A DNA stretch of 14,367 nt, taken from positions 1-14,367 of the forward strand of contig JASJBY010000042.1 of the NCBI GenBank assembly GCA_030066245.1, in the 5' to 3' direction. Under the pieces are notes generated by a model. It made no database searches and was not told where the DNA came from. It saw nothing but the letters and a program-made list of their open reading frames with translations. The stretch is from Gammaproteobacteria bacterium. GTDB taxonomy: Bacteria > Pseudomonadota > Gammaproteobacteria > JAABTG01. The translations under genes were made by a program, and so were the position numbers. Within the stretch, counting starts at the first letter, position 1, and every line of letters begins with the position of its first letter. Positions 6,170-12,712 of this stretch are shown here, one piece after another.

Positions 6170-7200
6170 GCCGAGAGCTTCCAGGACAGGGACTCACCGG
6201 CACGGAAGGGCACCAGCGCTTCGTCACCGAAGGCGAGCGTATCCGGAACACGCCAGCTTGATTTCACCAGCTCGAGGCGATCTCGGTTTCTGGGCAGCCC
6301 GTAGAAATCCGCTCCAAAACAGCTGGCGAAGCCTTCCAGACGATGCAGGGCGGCGGCCGACTCGAATGCTTCTGCATAGAGTTCCAGGGCGGCGTGGGCA
6401 GAGTAGATGCCCGCGCATCCACAAGCCGCCTCCTTGCGGCGCCGGGCGTGTGGTGCGCTGTCGGTGCCAAGAAAGAACTTCGGGTCACCGCTGGTGGCCG
6501 CGTCCAGCAGCGCCTGGCGGTGCTGCTCTCGCTTGGCCACCGGAAGACAATAGTGATGGGGCCGCATCCCGCCCGCGAACATGGCGTTGCGGTTGATGAG
6601 CAGATGATGCGGTGTGATGGTTGCCGCTACGGTCGATGGCGCCTCGCGCACGAAATCGACGGCCTCCCGGGTGGTGACGTGCTCGAAAACCACCTTGAGA
6701 GCTTGAAATCGCTCCACGACGGGCGCCAGAACCCGGTCGATGAACACTTTCTCCCGGTCAAAAAGGTCCACTTCCGGATCCGTCACTTCGCCGTGCACCA
6801 GTAGCGGTATACCGTGCTCCTGCAGAGCCGCCAGCGCAGGCATGACCCGAGCCATATCGGTAACGCCAGCCTCGGAATGGGTGGTGGCCCCAGCCGGATA
6901 CAGCTTGACCGCAGAAACATGTCTGCAGTCCCGAGCCCGCAACACCTCGGCAGGCGAAGTCGCGTCAGTCAGATACAGGGTCATGAGTGGCTGAAACCCG
7001 CTGCCTGCAGGCAACGCGTTCAGGATCCGTTGACGATAGGCGAGGGCATGCTCCACGGTGGTCACCGGAGGAGACAGATTCGGCATGACGATGGCTCGGG
7101 CAAAACGCCTGGCGGAGTCAGAGACGACGGCAGCCATGGCCGCCCCGTCGCGCAGGTGCAGATGCCAGTCGTCCGGGCGAATCAGCGTCAGGGTATCCAT
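6166..7200 (-). CDS. pyrC: Dihydroorotase (type II)
   Basis: PyrC is the zinc amidohydrolase that interconverts N-carbamoyl-aspartate and dihydroorotate in de novo pyrimidine synthesis. The 344 residues compare with 348 in E. coli. Metal-binding residues are all present: His13 and His15 (DWHLHLRDG), the carbamylated Lys99 (AVKLYPAG), His136 (LLVHGE), His174 (VVFEHVTT) and Asp247 (GTDSAPHARR). ITPHHLLINRNAM and MRPHHYCLPV are typical substrate-binding segments of the single-domain E. coli-type class. The start at 7200 gives MDTLTLIRPDDWHLHLRDG; the Shine-Dalgarno is weak. It heads the minus-strand run pyrC-rnt-lipA-ElyC-like and is divergent from the sulfur globule gene across a 215-bp spacer. 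No clear minus-strand promoter was recognised there, only AT-rich DNA around 7280-7310. Confidence 0.98.
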   Translation of the reverse strand: MDTLTLIRPDDWHLHLRDGAAMAAVVSDSARRFARAIVMPNLSPPVTTVEHALAYRQRILNALPAGSGFQPLMTLYLTDATSPAEVLRARDCRHVSAVKLYPAGATTHSEAGVTDMARVMPALAALQEHGIPLLVHGEVTDPEVDLFDREKVFIDRVLAPVVERFQALKVVFEHVTTREAVDFVREAPSTVAATITPHHLLINRNAMFAGGMRPHHYCLPVAKREQHRQALLDAATSGDPKFFLGTDSAPHARRRKEAACGCAGIYSAHAALELYAEAFESAAALHRLEGFASCFGADFYGLPRNRDRLELVKSSWRVPDTLAFGDEALVPFRAGESLSWKLSA

Positions 7201-7316
7201 GCCCGGTGCTTGCTTGAACTGCAGGGGGAAGGAGGATGAGCGGGGCGAACGGCCACGCTGTCGGGCGTCAGCCGCCAGCTATAAATCACTTTGATGCGTC
7301 CGATAAAAATTAGCGA

Positions 7317-7345
7317 TTGCCAATATTCGGCATCACTAATATACT
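7317..7345 (+). promoter_or_regulatory. Strong candidate sigma70 promoter of the sulfur globule gene
   Basis: TTGCCA (7317-7322) and TATACT (7340-7345) each match consensus at 5 of 6 positions, with an ideal 17-base spacer in an AT-rich patch. The predicted start is 7351-7353, giving a leader of about 64 bases. This fits a highly expressed structural protein. No transcript data support it here. Confidence 0.65.
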
Positions 7346-7352
7346 GATGTGC

Positions 7353-7375
7353 GCGGGTCGGGAAACGCGGCCCGC
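7353..7375 (+). promoter_or_regulatory. Predicted 5'-terminal stem-loop of the sulfur globule mRNA
   Basis: GCGGGTC (7353-7359) pairs with GGCCCGC (7369-7375) across a 9-base loop: seven pairs, one of them a U-G wobble. It begins within two bases of the start predicted from the promoter, so the RNA would open with the hairpin. It is followed by an unstructured-looking leader with CGGAGA at 7401-7406, the likely ribosome-binding site. A hairpin at the extreme 5' end is a known way to slow RNA decay, as with ompA in E. coli; that role here is inferred. Confidence 0.45.
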
Positions 7376-7415
7376 TTAGTTTCCTAGCAAACCTACTCGA
7401 CGGAGACTCTAAGGA

Positions 7416-7775
7416 ATGAAGACCATAGCAAAAACCATAGCTGCTGTCGCCATTTCCGGCGCTTGTGTCACGTCCGCTCAGGCTTGGTGGGGCGGTTGGC
7501 CCGGTGGGGGCTACGGTGGCGGTCCCTGGAGCGGCTTCACCGACATGTTCGGCGACGTCGATGCCAACTTCTCCAGCCGCGGCTGGGGCCGAGGACACGG
7601 CTACGGCTATCCCTACTACGGCTACGGCTACGGCCCCTACGGCTACGGTGGCCCGTACGGCTACCCGGGCTACGGCGGCTACGGCGGCTACGGCGGCTAC
7701 CCCGGCTACTACGGCGCGCCGATGGCTGCGCCCTACGCGGCAGCCCCGGCTGCTCCGGCTGCGGAGAGCAAGTAA
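7416..7775 (+). CDS. Sulfur globule protein
   Basis: This 119-residue exported structural protein is of the type that coats intracellular (periplasmic) sulfur globules in purple and colourless sulfur bacteria (the SgpA/B/C group of Allochromatium). A Sec signal peptide with a hydrophobic core at residues 8-18 and a likely cut after AQA (residue 23) is followed by WWGGWPGGG. Next come an acidic FTDMFGDVD segment (residues 41-49) and FSSRGWGRGHGYGYP. A Gly/Tyr/Pro-rich tract (about 60-102) and an Ala/Pro-rich tail then follow. The aromatic Gly/Tyr repeats, DMFGD-type segment, size and export signal together match the family. The sox, dsr and fcc genes that would confirm sulfur storage are not in the window. 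GGAGA at 7402-7406 is a better Shine-Dalgarno than the AAGGA that abuts the ATG. Codon use is heavily TAC/GGC, consistent with high expression. It is probably monocistronic and divergent from pyrC. Confidence 0.9.
   Translation: MKTIAKTIAAVAISGACVTSAQAWWGGWPGGGYGGGPWSGFTDMFGDVDANFSSRGWGRGHGYGYPYYGYGYGPYGYGGPYGYPGYGGYGGYGGYPGYYGAPMAAPYAAAPAAPAAESK
7617..7697 (+). repeat. In-frame short tandem repeats in the sulfur globule gene
   Basis: TACGGC occurs three times in tandem at 7617-7634, and the 9-mer TACGGCGGC three times at 7671-7697, encoding Tyr-Gly and Tyr-Gly-Gly units. All periods are multiples of three, so slippage would change the length of the Gly/Tyr tract without breaking the frame. 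Confidence 0.85.
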
Positions 7776-7867
7776 GACCAGCTGAGCCATATTCAGAAAC
7801 AGGCCTATCCATTAGGCGGAGTCGCCGGGAGGCGCTGACCAGATGGCGCACTCCCAGTTGCTCCGCT

Positions 7868-7893
7868 GCCCTCTCCCATCAGAAAGGGCGTTT
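7868..7893 (+). terminator. Weak candidate terminator after the sulfur globule gene
   Basis: GCCCT (7868-7872) pairs with AGGGC (7885-7889) over a 12-base loop, followed by GTTT. The stem is short and the T-run minimal, so it may not function. It is the only terminator-like structure close to the sulfur globule stop codon. Confidence 0.25.
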
Positions 7894-8151
7894 CCGGACA
7901 AAGGCCAAGTGGGGATTTCGGCACAGGGACGTGTTTCGACTCGGTCACCGAGCAGGCGACGGAATGCGGTTCCTGTTCATATAACAGCCGGCACCGGGGC
8001 GAGCGTGACCATCCGCTGGCATTGCGCCCTTCGTAAGGCGTGCTTGCCGAGCAGCCTTCAGCCGGTTCAGAGGACCTGAGGCAGGGTTCCGCGACATGAC
8101 CTGACGCCCGCCTGCTCAAACGAGCACGGCAATGACGCCAGCGCCGCCTCC

Positions 8152-8175
8152 CGAACACACCCCGACGGGTGTTCG
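8152..8175. promoter_or_regulatory. 7-bp perfect dyad in the aceE upstream region
   Basis: CGAACAC (8152-8158) and GTGTTCG (8169-8175) form a perfect inverted repeat with a 10-base centre that can pair further as CCC/GGG. No T-run follows, so it is not an intrinsic terminator. It could be an operator or part of a folded RNA ending at 8312. Confidence 0.3.
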
Positions 8176-8256
8176 AGGCACTGGCCATTTAGACTAAGGT
8201 TTCACTTTGCTGACTTGAGTGCGCCCCAGGTGGCGCGCGCTTCCCGCACTGCAAGG

Positions 8257-8312
8257 CGCGGGCGCTTCGGGGACTGCGCTGCCAGCCGCCCCAAGTGTCC
8301 GCGTTTTTTTTT
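8257..8312 (+). terminator. Strong intrinsic terminator with no assigned gene
   Basis: The left arm CGCGG-GCGCTT-(C)-GGGG (8257-8272) pairs with CCCC-AAGTGT-CCGCG (8289-8303), giving 15 pairs including two G-U wobbles and one bulged C. Nine uninterrupted T residues (8304-8312) follow directly. It lies 481 bases after the sulfur globule stop and 227 bases before the aceE start. Its geometry is unambiguous; what it terminates is not known. Confidence 0.85.
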
Positions 8313-8377
8313 CTCCCGCTGCTTCCTCGAAGCCGGCTCTCCCCTGCGACCGGCGCCGTTAACACTCGGGATCCGAC

Positions 8378-8406
8378 TTGAATTATTCCGGCATAACGGG
8401 TTAATT
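8378..8406 (+). promoter_or_regulatory. Tentative promoter region of aceE
   Basis: TTGAAT (8378-8383) is followed after 16-17 bases by GTTAAT/TTAATT (8400-8406), in the only AT-rich patch between the terminator at 8312 and the aceE start. The -10 match is poor. AATTA (8381-8385) and TAATT (8402-8406) form a small inverted repeat. No PdhR-type site was recognised. Confidence 0.3.
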
Positions 8407-8539
8407 AGCCGCTCCGGTTTCAGGGGTCGTTCAACAGACCTGCCTCTCCCCGGCACGATCTTCAGAAACAGCAGGAACAGCTCATGACCAGAGCGGCTAG
8501 CTGGTCGCGTATTTCGACGAACTCGCATTAGGAAGGCTG

Positions 8540-11197
8540 ATGCCAGAGCAAACCGACATAGATCCCCAGGAGACTCAGGAATGGATCGAAGCGCTGGACG
8601 CCGTGCTCGAAAACGAGGGGACAGAGCGCGCCCACTATCTCCTGGAAACACTTATCGACAAAGCCCGTCGCTCGGGGGTTCACCTGCCGTACCGCGCACA
8701 CACGGCCTACGTCAACACCATACCCTTACACCACGAGCAACGCAGCCCGGGGGACAGGGCCATCGAGCGCCGCATCCGGTCCTTCATCCGCTGGAATGCC
8801 ATGGCGATGGTTGTGAGGGCGAACCGCGAGTCGGCAGAGCTGGGTGGACACATTGCCAGCTTCGCGTCGGTCGCCACCCTGTTCGACATGGGCTTTAACC
8901 ACTTCTTCCACGGACCTGACAGCGAGCATGGTGCCGACCTCATTTTCTTCCAGGGTCACTCGGCGCCCGGCATCTACGCCCGGGCCTATCTCGAGGGACG
9001 AATTACCGCCGACCATCTGCGCAAGTTCCGCCAGGAAGTTGACGGCAACGGCCTGTCCTCCTATCCCCATCCCTGGCTGATGCCCGGCTTCTGGCAGTTC
9101 CCGACCGTCTCCATGGGGCTGTCACCCATGATGGCCATCTACCAAGCCCGTTTCATGCGCTACCTGCAGGATCGGGAGCTGCTGAATACAGCCGGCCGCA
9201 AGGTCTGGGCCTTCATGGGCGACGGGGAAATGGACGAGCCCGAGTCCCTGGGCGCCATCTCCCTCGCGTCCCGGGAGAACCTGGACAACCTGATCTTCGT
9301 CGTGAACTGCAACCTCCAGCGCCTGGACGGTCCGGTGCGCGGCAACGGCAAGATCATCCAGGAACTGGAGGCCGTGTTCCGGGGAGCCGGCTGGAACGTC
9401 ATCAAGGTGATCTGGGGCTCCTATTGGGATCCGCTGCTCGCCCGCGACAAGGACGGCTTGCTCCTGAAACGCATGGAGGAAGCGGTGGACGGGGAATATC
9501 AGACCTACAAGGTGAAGGGAGGCGCTCACACCCGGGAGCATTTCTTCGGGAAGTATCCGCAGCTCCGGGAAATGGTAGCCAACATGTCAGATGAGGATAT
9601 CTGGCGCCTGAACCGCGGCGGCCACGACCCAACCAAAGTGTACGCCGCCTATGCGGCTGCGGTTAAACATCAGGGCCAGCCTACGGTGATCCTGGCGAAG
9701 ACGGTCAAGGGTTACGGCATGGGCGAAGCCGGCGAAGGGCAGAACATCACCCATCAGCAGAAGAAGATGGGCGAGGCATCACTCAAGGCCTTTCGGGACA
9801 GGTTCAACATTCCGATTTCCGACGACGAGATCCCCGAGACCCCGTTCTTCCGCCCCGAAGAAGACAGCGTCGAGATGGTCTACCTGCGTGAGAAACGGAA
9901 AAGTCTCGGCGGCTACCTGCCCTTCCGCAGTACGAGCATACCCGCGCTGGAGATCCCCGCGCTGGAGGTATTCGATCTGCTCCTCAAGGGCAGCGGCGAG
10001 CGGGAAATGTCCACCACCATGGCCTTCGTGCGCACGCTCGCCACCCTCGCCCGCGACCCGAACATCGGCAAGCTCATCGTGCCCATCGTGCCGGACGAAG
10101 CCCGCACCTTCGGCATGGAGGGCATGTTTCGACAGCTGGGCATCTATGCCCACAAGGGCCAGTTGTACGAGCCCATGGATTCGGATCAGGTCATGTATTA
10201 CCGGGAGGAGAAGAAGGGCCAAATCCTAGAGGAAGGCATCAACGAGGCTGGCGCGTTCTCCTCCTGGATGGCGGCCGGGACAGCCTACACGAACCACGGT
10301 ATCAACATGATACCGTTCTACATCTTTTACTCCATGTTCGGGTTCCAGCGCATCGGCGATCTGGCCTGGGCCGCAGGCGACATGCAGGCCAAGGGATTTC
10401 TGCTCGGCGGCACGGCCGGACGCACCACCCTTGCCGGCGAAGGGCTGCAGCACCAGGACGGTCACAGCCACCTGTTCGCAGCGAGCATACCCAACTGTGT
10501 GAGCTACGATCCGACCTTCGGGTATGAGCTGGCGGTCATCATCCAGGATGGTCTTCGACGCATGTACGCCGAGGGCGAGAGCATCTTCTACTACATCACC
10601 GTCATGAACGAGAACTACGCCCACCCGCCCATGCCGGAGGGCGCTCAGGATGGCATTCTCAGAGGCATGTATCTGTTCCAGGAGGGTGACCGGAAACGGC
10701 GGCGGCGTGTCCAGCTTCTGGGCAGTGGAACGATTCTGCGGGAGGTGATCGCGGCTGCGGAGCTCCTGGAGAAAGACTTCAACATCGCCGCCGACATCTG
10801 GAGCGTCACCAGTTTCTCGGAGCTGCGCCGGGACGGTCTGGATGCGCTGCGCTGGAACATGCTGCATGCCGAGGAGAAAAACCGCAGCAGCTATGTGGTG
10901 CGATGTCTCGAGGGTCGCAAGGGCCCGGCGATTGCCGCTACGGACTACATGCGGATCTATGCCGACCAGATTCGCCCCTTCATGGACCGCAGCTACCTGG
11001 TTTTGGGCACTGACGGCTACGGTCGCAGCGACACCCGGCGGCAGCTGCGTCACTTCTTCGAAGTAGACCGTTACTACGTGGCCATTGCCGCGCTGAAAGC
11101 GCTGGCGGACGACGGTGAGATCCCTGCCTCCAAGGTCACTGAGGCCATCGGGAAATATGGCATCGATCCGGACAAGCCAAACCCCGTGACCGCTTGA
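8540..11197 (+). CDS. aceE: Pyruvate dehydrogenase E1 component (homodimeric type)
   Basis: AceE is the thiamine-diphosphate-dependent E1 of the cytoplasmic pyruvate dehydrogenase complex; it decarboxylates pyruvate and acetylates the E2 lipoyl arm. The 885 residues compare with 887 in E. coli, so this is the single-chain type rather than the alpha/beta type. The ThDP motif runs from Gly227-Asp228-Gly229 (FMGDGEMDEPES) to Asn256-Cys-Asn258 (VVNCNLQRLDGPVRGN). Other family segments are GGHIASFASVATLF, FFQGHSAPGIYARAY, IVPDEARTFGMEGMFRQ, GRTTLAGEGLQHQDGHSH and FVMDRSYLVLGTDGYGRSD-like residues near the C-terminus. AGGAAGG at 8530-8536 precedes the ATG. It is the first gene of aceE-aceF-lpdA. 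The start gives MPEQTDIDPQETQEWIEALD, typical of the family. Confidence 0.98.
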   Translation: MPEQTDIDPQETQEWIEALDAVLENEGTERAHYLLETLIDKARRSGVHLPYRAHTAYVNTIPLHHEQRSPGDRAIERRIRSFIRWNAMAMVVRANRESAELGGHIASFASVATLFDMGFNHFFHGPDSEHGADLIFFQGHSAPGIYARAYLEGRITADHLRKFRQEVDGNGLSSYPHPWLMPGFWQFPTVSMGLSPMMAIYQARFMRYLQDRELLNTAGRKVWAFMGDGEMDEPESLGAISLASRENLDNLIFVVNCNLQRLDGPVRGNGKIIQELEAVFRGAGWNVIKVIWGSYWDPLLARDKDGLLLKRMEEAVDGEYQTYKVKGGAHTREHFFGKYPQLREMVANMSDEDIWRLNRGGHDPTKVYAAYAAAVKHQGQPTVILAKTVKGYGMGEAGEGQNITHQQKKMGEASLKAFRDRFNIPISDDEIPETPFFRPEEDSVEMVYLREKRKSLGGYLPFRSTSIPALEIPALEVFDLLLKGSGEREMSTTMAFVRTLATLARDPNIGKLIVPIVPDEARTFGMEGMFRQLGIYAHKGQLYEPMDSDQVMYYREEKKGQILEEGINEAGAFSSWMAAGTAYTNHGINMIPFYIFYSMFGFQRIGDLAWAAGDMQAKGFLLGGTAGRTTLAGEGLQHQDGHSHLFAASIPNCVSYDPTFGYELAVIIQDGLRRMYAEGESIFYYITVMNENYAHPPMPEGAQDGILRGMYLFQEGDRKRRRRVQLLGSGTILREVIAAAELLEKDFNIAADIWSVTSFSELRRDGLDALRWNMLHAEEKNRSSYVVRCLEGRKGPAIAATDYMRIYADQIRPFMDRSYLVLGTDGYGRSDTRRQLRHFFEVDRYYVAIAALKALADDGEIPASKVTEAIGKYGIDPDKPNPVTA

Positions 11198-11198
11198 A

Positions 11199-11224
11199 CC
11201 AGCCGTTAGCCTGCAGAGGGCTGG
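11199..11224 (+). other. Hairpin in the aceE-aceF spacer
   Basis: CCAGCC (11199-11204) and GGCTGG (11219-11224) can pair over a 14-base loop, directly after the aceE stop codon. There is no T-run, so read-through into aceF is expected. It might be an RNA-processing or stability element, or chance. Confidence 0.25.
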
Positions 11225-11248
11225 CGAGCGCGCTCAGGAGAATAAACC

Positions 11249-12568
11249 GTGTCGACGGCAAAACAGGTTCTGCTCCCGGACATCGGGGACTTTGAAGACG
11301 TAGACGTCATAGAGATCCTCGTATCACCGGGAGATGAGGTCAAACTGGAAGACTCCCTGGTCACGCTGGAAAGCGACAAGGCCACCATGGAGATTCCGTC
11401 ACCCTACGCGGGCGTCGTGAAGAGCATCGTGGTCACCACCGGTGACAAGGTGAGCAAAGGCTCCCCGCTTTTAACCATGGACGTTGCCGAGCCCTTGGAG
11501 ACTCCGGCGGACGCCGACGCGGACGATGCCGCAACGCCGGAACCGCCACCGCCAGCGCCGCCGGTCGTGGCGCCGGCGCCGCAAACACCGCCCCTGCCCG
11601 GGTCACCGCCGCCCGCCAAAGCGCCCGTACCTCAGTTGACCCGGGCGGAGGTGGCCGACGCCGCGCGTCGCGCGCACGCAAGTCCCACCGTGCGGCGCCT
11701 GGCCAGGGAACTGGCCGTCGACCTGGGGCAGGTGGAAGGCTCGGGACCCAAGGGGCGCATACTCAAAGGGGACATTCAGGCCTTTGTGAAGAAGGTCATG
11801 TCCCGCTCGGCGGCCACAGCCGCCGTCGGCGTCGCAGTCGCCGAGGCACCGAAGGTTGATTTCTCCCGCTTCGGCGACGTGGAGGTTCAGGCCCTGAGCC
11901 GCATCAAGAAGCGCTCGGGCGCCAACCTGCATCGCAACTGGGTGACCATACCCCATGTCACCCAGTTCGACGAGGCCGATATCACCGAGCTGGAGACTTT
12001 CCGCAAGAACCAGGTCGAAAAGCTCACCAAAGAAGGCGTGAAGCTGACCATGCTTGCCTTCTTGATTAAGGCATCAGTGGTCGCGCTGAAGGAATACCCC
12101 GAGTTCAACGCTTCGCTAGATGACGGCGGCGAGAATCTGCTCGTCAAGCGTTACTACAATATCGGCATCGCAGTGGACACGCCGGACGGTTTGGTTGTTC
12201 CCGTCATCCGCCAGGCCGACCAGAAAGGTCTGTTTCGGCTCGCCGCGGAACTGCACGACGTCAGTGAGAAGGCCCGCAGCAAGAAGCTCAGTCCAGAGGA
12301 CATGCAAGGGGGAAGCTTCTCCATTTCCAGCTTGGGCGGCATCGGCGGCACGGCCTTCACCCCCATCGTAAATGCTCCGGAAGTCGCTATCCTTGGCATA
12401 GCCAAGGCCAACACCAAGCCCGTGTTCCGGGACAACGAATTCGTGCCAAGGCTGATCCTGCCATTGGCGCTGTCCTATGACCATCGGGTGATTGACGGCG
12501 CCGCCGCTGCGCGCTTCACGACCACCCTGCGCACGGTGCTCTCCGACATCCGCCACATGCTGCTGTGA
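11249..12568 (+). CDS. aceF: Dihydrolipoamide acetyltransferase (PDH E2)
   Basis: AceF is the core of pyruvate dehydrogenase: it carries the acetyl group on a lipoyl lysine and transfers it to CoA. The 439 residues contain one lipoyl domain (about 5-78, lipoylated Lys44 in ESDKATME) and a Pro/Ala-rich swinging linker (about 82-130). A peripheral-subunit-binding domain (about 138-178, HASPTVRRLARELAVD to GPKGRILKGDI) and the acetyltransferase domain (about 205-439) follow. The catalytic His412 and Asp416 lie in SYDHRVIDG. E. coli AceF has three lipoyl domains, so this shorter single-lipoyl form differs in arm count. The start is GTG, supported by AGGAG at 11236-11240, eight bases upstream. It follows aceE by 51 bp and should be cotranscribed. 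Confidence 0.97.
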   Translation: MSTAKQVLLPDIGDFEDVDVIEILVSPGDEVKLEDSLVTLESDKATMEIPSPYAGVVKSIVVTTGDKVSKGSPLLTMDVAEPLETPADADADDAATPEPPPPAPPVVAPAPQTPPLPGSPPPAKAPVPQLTRAEVADAARRAHASPTVRRLARELAVDLGQVEGSGPKGRILKGDIQAFVKKVMSRSAATAAVGVAVAEAPKVDFSRFGDVEVQALSRIKKRSGANLHRNWVTIPHVTQFDEADITELETFRKNQVEKLTKEGVKLTMLAFLIKASVVALKEYPEFNASLDDGGENLLVKRYYNIGIAVDTPDGLVVPVIRQADQKGLFRLAAELHDVSEKARSKKLSPEDMQGGSFSISSLGGIGGTAFTPIVNAPEVAILGIAKANTKPVFRDNEFVPRLILPLALSYDHRVIDGAAAARFTTTLRTVLSDIRHMLL

Positions 12569-12712
12569 GAAGCGGTGCCCGGCGGAGCCGAAGCGTGGGG
12601 AGCCGCTGTCCGGCGAAACGGATGCACGCAAACAGTGGGTGCGGATGTGATGTGCCCCGAGCTGAATATCCGACGAGGGCGCCGGATAGAACAACACGAG
12701 AGGTAGGGCTGC
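12569..12712 (+). other. aceF-lpdA spacer with a small dyad
   Basis: The 144-bp gap is unusually long for this operon. It contains TATCCG (12667-12672) and CGGATA (12683-12688), a 6-bp inverted repeat with a 10-base centre, 25 bases before lpdA. AGGTAGGG at 12701-12708 is the likely lpdA ribosome-binding site. There is no T-run, so no intrinsic terminator, and no internal promoter was convincing. Confidence 0.4.

Larger units (their letters stand above)
7776..8539. other. 764-bp intergenic region between the sulfur globule gene and aceE
   Basis: No convincing protein gene is visible on either strand. Open frames exist (for example minus 7805-8188), but they are Arg/Ser-rich, lack family motifs and behave like chance frames in GC-rich DNA. 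No tRNA or recognised riboswitch core was seen. The structured parts are a weak hairpin at 7868-7893, a dyad at 8152-8175, a hairpin at 8219-8238, a strong intrinsic terminator at 8257-8312 and a possible aceE promoter near 8378-8406. The plus-strand terminator means some transcript ends here: either a long sulfur globule 3' tail, an aceE leader or an unannotated small RNA. Confidence 0.6.

Noticed and set aside
7188..7790. 200-residue minus-strand frame and long plus-strand alternative frames across the sulfur globule gene
   Set aside because: The repetitive GGC/TAC codons open all frames. The products are Ala/Val or Arg/Leu repeats, and only the frame starting at 7416 has a signal peptide and family features.
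8060..8120. Possible thiamine (TPP) riboswitch upstream of aceE, suggested by CTGAG and ACCTGA fragments
   Set aside because: The conserved core order and the second conserved helix segment are absent; the fragments are too short to count.
7805..8188. 127-residue minus-strand frame in the aceE upstream gap
   Set aside because: It is Arg/Ser-rich, has no motif or Shine-Dalgarno, and its composition is like non-coding GC-rich DNA.
8202..8651. 149-residue minus-strand frame overlapping the terminator and the aceE start
   Set aside because: It crosses the strong terminator and the aceE N-terminus and has no recognisable features.
10226..11053. 275-residue minus-strand frame inside aceE
   Set aside because: It is antisense to a well-conserved part of AceE, with no ribosome site or recognisable domain.
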